Source of the DNA: UBA9647 sp049522195
GTDB taxonomy: Bacteria > Bacteroidota > Ignavibacteria > UBA10030
NCBI GenBank assembly: GCA_049522195.1
Contig: JBEKOB010000115.1
Span: forward strand, 1 to 10,863
Length of the DNA: 10,863 nt
Reading direction: 5' to 3'
Shown: piece by piece, positions 7,470-10,863 of the stretch
Layout of the letters: each line of letters begins with the position of its first letter
How positions within the stretch are numbered: position 1 is the first letter of the stretch
Made by a program: the position numbers and the translations under genes
The notes under the pieces: generated by a model
The model's database searches: none
Seen by the model: only the letters and a program-made list of their open reading frames with translations
What the model was told of the DNA's origin: nothing

Positions 7470-9281
7470 ATGAAGAGTAGTATAAGAGTGTTTTTCATAT
7501 CGCTGTTGTTCGTCCTGTTTGTGCCCTCGATCCTATCTGCCCAATGGATACAAACCAATGGTACCTTCAATGATGATGTCAGCGCCTTCGCTGTGAGAGG
7601 AACTAACTTGTATGCGGGAACCTGGGCCACAGTATTTCTTTCGACCGATGGCGGCAACAGTTGGAGTGGCAGCAGTTCCGGCTTGGGAAGGAATTTCATT
7701 AGTGCGATTGTCTCTGCACCGAACGGAACAGGAGGCTTCTATTTGCTGGCCTCTGCAAACGGCAGAATCTACACTTCCAGCAACAGCGGCAGCACTTGGG
7801 ATGCTCTCAATTCCAACATACCCAGCACAGACGTTGGACCCGTTATCTTCATCGGCACAAATCTCTATGCAGGCACTATATTTGATGGGGTTTTTCGTTT
7901 GAGCAACAACGGCACGAACTGGACCTCTGTCAATTTGGGCATGCTCAACAGCCTGATTACTAAGTTCGCGGTCATCAACAACAACATCTTTGCAGGAACT
8001 GCAGTCGATGGGATCTATCGTACGACAAACAACGGCACGAATTGGACACCTGTCAATTCCGGTTTCACGAAGGCAAAAGTTACCGCTCTTGTCGTGAGCG
8101 CTACCACACTCTTTGTTGGATCAGACTACGACGGGGTTTTTCGTTCGACAGACAACGGCAACAGCTGGACTGCCGTGAATTCCGGCTTGACAGACCTTCG
8201 CATCAATGATCTTGCTGTCAGTGGCACAAACATCTTCGCGGCGCCGGTAAGCGGTGGCATCTTCCTCTCCACCAACAGTGGCGCAAATTGGACGCCGGTC
8301 AATACCGGATTCGCGGGGGGAGCTTTGAGACTTGCCGTCAACGAAACCTATTTGTTCGCAGGAAAGTCGGCTGGGGGAGGTATATGGCGTCGTCCGCTGT
8401 CTGAGATGACGACGGGCACAACGCCGCCGACGAGTCCTGTGTTGTTAACGGCAAATGTTGATACAGTTTGGTGCAACGGGACTATCGGCCAAATGATTGC
8501 CACATCGTCGGTAACGTTTTCAGTCGCCGCGGCTAACGAATTGACGGCATCCGCGCCGTCATCTGCCATCCTCGCTTCGGTTGTAGGATCTGGACGCGCT
8601 GTCGGATATAGCCATGACGGATTCGTCACTGACGCAAACATCCAGCGCTACGACAATCTGGCAATGGCGGTGAACGCAATCAAATGGCTTGATGTGAACA
8701 ACAAGAAATCATTGCTCATTGCTTCGGGTCATGGCGAGTTTACTAACCTCTCAAACACGTCAGTCCTGAAGACTCAGCTTCAGCAGCTGGGGTACTCGGT
8801 CAATACCGCTGCTGGTTCCCTGACTTCGACCACCATCTCCAACTACGGGGTCGTGATGATTGGCAACGCCTGGGGCGCGATAACGCAGGCAGAGCTTGAT
8901 TCGCTTTCGCACTATGTACAGCGGGGTGGGGGACTCTTGATGCTTGGGCTTGGATGGTCATACCTCAGCTACAACGCGGGAAAGACATTGGACGACTATC
9001 CGATGAACAAAGTGGGCGATCTCTGCGGCATGCGATGGACCGGCGGTACGATTTCCGATCCCTCTCATTCTGTAAGCGGAGCACCGTTATTCTTGACTTT
9101 CTACCCAAACATTCGAACGCAGGGATTCACAGCAGCGACGGCTTTCATCGATTCTGTCACGCGAGCGAAGAATTCAGCTCTTCCCTCAACACTCCAAAGT
9201 GATGCCATTACGCGCACTCTTTATGTCAATGCGCACCTGTACATCCGTTCATTGACATCGGGGCTGGCAGACACGAGTTAG
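7470..9281 (+). CDS. Secreted Asp-box propeller plus glutamine-amidotransferase-like domain; upstream half of an interrupted gene
   Basis: This 603-residue product ends at an in-frame TAG. Residues 1-24 form a signal peptide (MKSSIR, hydrophobic core, LSA-Q). Residues of about 25-300 carry six Asp-box blades (STDGGNSW, SSNSGSTW, LSNNGTNW, TTNNGTNW, STDNGNSW, STNSGANW). Residues of about 320-400 are a linker and a beta region. From residue 412 (KKSLLIASGHGEF) to about 530 a Rossmann-like domain follows, with VVMIGNAWGAIT, then the VQRGGGLLMLGLGW loop and DYPMNKVGDLCGMRW. It resembles the class I glutamine amidotransferase-like domain found next to metallopeptidase domains in TCAF-type proteins, but I see no certain Cys-His-Glu triad. 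There is no T9SS tail. The next frame starts at the base after the stop, is in the same phase and supplies the missing tail, so this is most likely the front half of a ~1024-codon gene. Confidence 0.8.
   Translation: MKSSIRVFFISLLFVLFVPSILSAQWIQTNGTFNDDVSAFAVRGTNLYAGTWATVFLSTDGGNSWSGSSSGLGRNFISAIVSAPNGTGGFYLLASANGRIYTSSNSGSTWDALNSNIPSTDVGPVIFIGTNLYAGTIFDGVFRLSNNGTNWTSVNLGMLNSLITKFAVINNNIFAGTAVDGIYRTTNNGTNWTPVNSGFTKAKVTALVVSATTLFVGSDYDGVFRSTDNGNSWTAVNSGLTDLRINDLAVSGTNIFAAPVSGGIFLSTNSGANWTPVNTGFAGGALRLAVNETYLFAGKSAGGGIWRRPLSEMTTGTTPPTSPVLLTANVDTVWCNGTIGQMIATSSVTFSVAAANELTASAPSSAILASVVGSGRAVGYSHDGFVTDANIQRYDNLAMAVNAIKWLDVNNKKSLLIASGHGEFTNLSNTSVLKTQLQQLGYSVNTAAGSLTSTTISNYGVVMIGNAWGAITQAELDSLSHYVQRGGGLLMLGLGWSYLSYNAGKTLDDYPMNKVGDLCGMRWTGGTISDPSHSVSGAPLFLTFYPNIRTQGFTAATAFIDSVTRAKNSALPSTLQSDAITRTLYVNAHLYIRSLTSGLADTS
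7800..8291 (+). repeat. Four exact-length 123-base propeller blade repeats
   Basis: The conserved Gly codon of successive Asp boxes falls at 7788, 7911, 8034, 8157 and 8280, a constant step of 123 bases (41 codons). Each unit ends with the Asp-box Trp and begins with a short VNSGL-type turn, followed by a two-strand I/L-FAG or L-Y/F-AG phrase. The first blade, with its Gly codon at 7653, is four codons longer. The uniform length points to growth by duplication of a single blade. Confidence 0.7.
9279..9281 (+). other. In-frame TAG that splits one reading frame (7470-10544)
   Basis: The stop is followed at once by ATG (TAGATG), and both flanking frames share the same phase. The whole frame from 7470 to 10544 has no other stop. 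Upstream lies a signal peptide without a T9SS tail, and downstream a T9SS tail without a signal peptide. Protein composition does not change across the junction. The possibilities are a nonsense mutation, a base-call or assembly error, readthrough or suppression, or stop-start coupled translation of two proteins. Confidence 0.75.
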
Positions 9282-10544
9282 ATGCGCAAACAGATCTATT
9301 CGTACCTGACATCCCTCATCGGTGCTTATCCATCGCTCTTTAAGAGGAGTTTCTCGTATGATACTACAACGCAAAGCACGATGGCGTGGTTGCGCGAGCT
9401 GGTGCATCGCACGTTGCGGGATGCAGTCCCGTTGAACGCAACTGTCAAATCCGAGATCGCTGCAACGCTCGGCTTGAGTGGATCTTATCAAGAGATTTGG
9501 AATACATTCAGCATCCTCTTGCTTGACAACTTCCGACTTTCTACATCACAAAAGGGCTCAATTCAACGACTGCTCACGCTTACTCCTTTTCCTCTGTACG
9601 CTTCACTCTCTTGCATCTCTGTCCGGGATTTTCTTGGAACTTCGTTGGTGGACATTCCTTTGCTCATCAATAGCGGCGACCTTAGCAATGTGTCAGCGAC
9701 TGAGGTTGGCTCGGTGCTGCAAAATCAGTTCCCGGTCGATATTTCGTCACGTACGATAGACATTTTCTCTGCTGTGGCGACCCATGAGGTCAATCATATC
9801 GTTGATTTCCATACCGTCAGGCCAAGTGCCAAGCTCAGTGCGAGGGAGAATGCGCTCATTGCTGCGGCGGGCGTAGACAGTATGAACTATTGCCGCAGCA
9901 TGTTTTCACCTGGAGTTTTCATTAGCAGTCCACAGGAATTCTTCGCGTCACTGTCTAACGAATGGTTTGCCGATAGTCGGAACACGCTGAATCTTGCTGT
10001 GAAGCGCTTCAAAGGTGGGCGTCCTCAACCGCTTAATCAATTCGTCTTTTTTGCAGATGTCTATTCACAGGGGAGTGACACGACCCTGTTTTATACCCTC
10101 GATGCGCAGGGGATTCTGGCCCGCACCTCCGTGAAGCTTCATCGAAACGCAAGCAGTTTCATCGATGCACTGGTGCTGCCCGATTCGACGTTCACTCTTG
10201 CAGTAGATGGTAGCGGTAACGTCTCGAATCTCAGCATGTCGAAAACAACAGCGATTGAGATTTCGGCAGGTGGTGGCATCCCGACAGCTCTTCAGCTCTT
10301 CCAGAACTATCCAAATCCATTCAATCCGAGCACGACGATTCGTTTTCAACTTCCCAAGGGTGCAAGAGTCTCTCTTGAGATATTCAATGTTCTGGGACAG
10401 CAAATCGCCTTGCTTGTCGATAGAAAGATGGATCCTGGATACCACCAAGTGCAATGGGACGCTGCCGTTTCAAGTGGAATATACTTCTACCGGCTTCAGG
10501 CAGGGGAATTCCTGGAGACGAAGAAAATGATTCTCCTGCGCTGA
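9282..10544 (+). CDS. HExxH metallopeptidase-like protein with T9SS sorting domain; downstream half of an interrupted gene
   Basis: These 420 residues are in the same phase as the 7470 frame. The N-terminus (MRKQIYSYLTSLIGAYPS) is not a convincing signal peptide, since it has no A-x-A site and is followed by KR. No good Shine-Dalgarno stands before ATG 9282. Residues 168-172 are HEVNH inside a predicted helix (SAVATHEVNHIVDF), the zinc-binding HExxH signature of gluzincin-type metallopeptidases. The candidate third ligand is E219 in SPQEFFASLSNEWFAD, with E227 as an alternative, recalling the EFFAE helix of ATLF-like peptidases. GGRPQPLNQFVFFADVYS follows, then a small beta domain. From residue 332 a complete type A CTD runs from NYPNPFNPST to KKMILLR. 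The CTD would be useless without Sec export, so the product probably belongs to one polypeptide with the upstream half. The peptidase activity is inferred, and the family is not firmly identified. Confidence 0.75.
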   Translation: MRKQIYSYLTSLIGAYPSLFKRSFSYDTTTQSTMAWLRELVHRTLRDAVPLNATVKSEIAATLGLSGSYQEIWNTFSILLLDNFRLSTSQKGSIQRLLTLTPFPLYASLSCISVRDFLGTSLVDIPLLINSGDLSNVSATEVGSVLQNQFPVDISSRTIDIFSAVATHEVNHIVDFHTVRPSAKLSARENALIAAAGVDSMNYCRSMFSPGVFISSPQEFFASLSNEWFADSRNTLNLAVKRFKGGRPQPLNQFVFFADVYSQGSDTTLFYTLDAQGILARTSVKLHRNASSFIDALVLPDSTFTLAVDGSGNVSNLSMSKTTAIEISAGGGIPTALQLFQNYPNPFNPSTTIRFQLPKGARVSLEIFNVLGQQIALLVDRKMDPGYHQVQWDAAVSSGIYFYRLQAGEFLETKKMILLR

Positions 10545-10672
10545 TGTTGCAGGATCAACAACGAGCCAAGATCTTCGAGCGTAGATCGGGCCGGCATTCA
10601 CATTTCCTTCTTCCTCAGCTCTTCAAGAAAATATCGCGGCTGCATCATCTCCTCTGTGGATCATAACTTCTG
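10545..10672. other. Gap between convergent frames, no clear signal
   Basis: These bases lie between the TGA of the peptidase frame and the stop of the minus-strand frame. I see only two 5-base-pair inverted repeats (10545-10549 with 10556-10560, and 10570-10574 with 10583-10587), neither followed by a T run. A convincing terminator is therefore absent. Confidence 0.4.
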
Positions 10673-10863
10673 TCAGTCCAAGGAACCGTTCCTAAGAGGT
10701 TGGTCCACTGGAATCGATGTACTCACTTGTCGGTACTTCCTCAAATCCGCGATAGACAGGCTCGAGGTCGCGAACTCGTTTTCGATGTCAGGCTCGTGTG
10801 TTTTGGAGTCTGCCTTGGGTGAAACGCTGTTGTGGGGATTGGATTCATAGAGTTGGATGAGAG
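10673..10863 (-). CDS. Possible C-terminal end of a minus-strand gene entering from the right
   Basis: Reading the minus strand from the right window edge gives 62 uninterrupted sense codons before a TGA at 10675-10673. The peptide is hydrophilic and ordinary in composition (LIQLYESNPHNSVSPKADS, later SIADLRKYRQVSTSIPVD), with third positions often G or C. A plus-strand frame overlaps it (10656-10850) but is rich in Cys and Trp, begins without a ribosome binding site and looks like its shadow. No start codon is visible because the gene would begin outside the window. The family is not recognised. A chance open frame of this length is also possible. Confidence 0.35.
   Translation of the reverse strand, partial: LIQLYESNPHNSVSPKADSKTHEPDIENEFATSSLSIADLRKYRQVSTSIPVDQPLRNGSLD

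Noticed and set aside
3403..9281. Genome-wide reassignment of TAG to an amino acid
   Set aside because: The repeat-protein gene ends naturally in TAG at 3403-3405, directly after a complete KKMILLK tail, so TAG acts as a stop here. Any readthrough at 9279 would have to be local.
9342..9360. AAGAGGAG followed by ATG 9358 as a separate start for the downstream peptidase
   Set aside because: This ATG is in a different frame from the peptidase and hits a stop after about 25 codons. The purine run encodes Lys-Arg-Ser in the real frame.
10656..10850. Plus-strand 64-codon open frame at the right edge
   Set aside because: It has no ribosome binding site and odd composition (several Cys and Trp). 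The overlapping minus-strand frame looks more protein-like.

Overview
The window looks like chromosomal DNA from the Bacteroidota/Chlorobiota/Ignavibacteriota group, with an Ignavibacteriota-like bacterium the best guess. The main reason is that four downstream reading frames end in the same roughly 90-residue module: an NYPNPFNPST-type motif, then a Leu-Gly-Arg/Gln-Glu strand, a SG-Y-Y-L strand and a terminal KKMILL(K/R/H). This is the type A C-terminal sorting domain (CTD, Por-secretion tail) used by the type IX secretion system (T9SS). Base composition is moderate, strong AGGAGG-like ribosome binding sites are used, and no tRNA, rRNA, CRISPR array, transposase or integrase is visible.

Layout. 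(1) 3-332: the end of a plus-strand gene of unknown function that enters from the left. (2) 438-1775: a secreted Asp-box (BNR/YCF48-like) beta-propeller with CTD. (3) 1840-1941: a very short frame with a good ribosome binding site that encodes little more than a signal peptide, probably a gene remnant. (4) 1990-3405: a secreted protein made of five ~50-residue repeats like those of the fungal polyglycine hydrolase N-terminal domain (BTRD1-like), plus CTD. (5) 3558-7331: a 1257-residue secreted glycoside-hydrolase-like protein with four fibronectin-type III-like modules and CTD. (6) 7470-10544: one long reading frame broken by an in-frame TAG at 9279-9281. The first part has a signal peptide, an Asp-box propeller and a glutamine-amidotransferase-like domain. 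The second part has an HEVNH metallopeptidase motif and the CTD. (7) 10673-10863: a minus-strand open frame entering from the right, possibly the end of a convergent gene.

How the genes fit together. Every complete large gene carries, or originally carried, an N-terminal Sec signal and a C-terminal T9SS signal. The inferred products are therefore cell-surface or released proteins: two propellers, a repeat-only binding protein, a putative carbohydrate-active enzyme and a putative zinc metallopeptidase. All lie on the plus strand, but intergenic gaps of 138-214 bases leave open whether they form one operon. The shared tail may also simply reflect the many T9SS cargo genes in such genomes, so a common pathway is not shown.

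The most notable point is the TAG at 9279-9281. The upstream product has the export signal but no CTD, and the downstream product has the CTD and protease motif but no export signal. This is best read as a single T9SS-exported metallopeptidase gene that has been interrupted (nonsense mutation or sequence error) or is read through.
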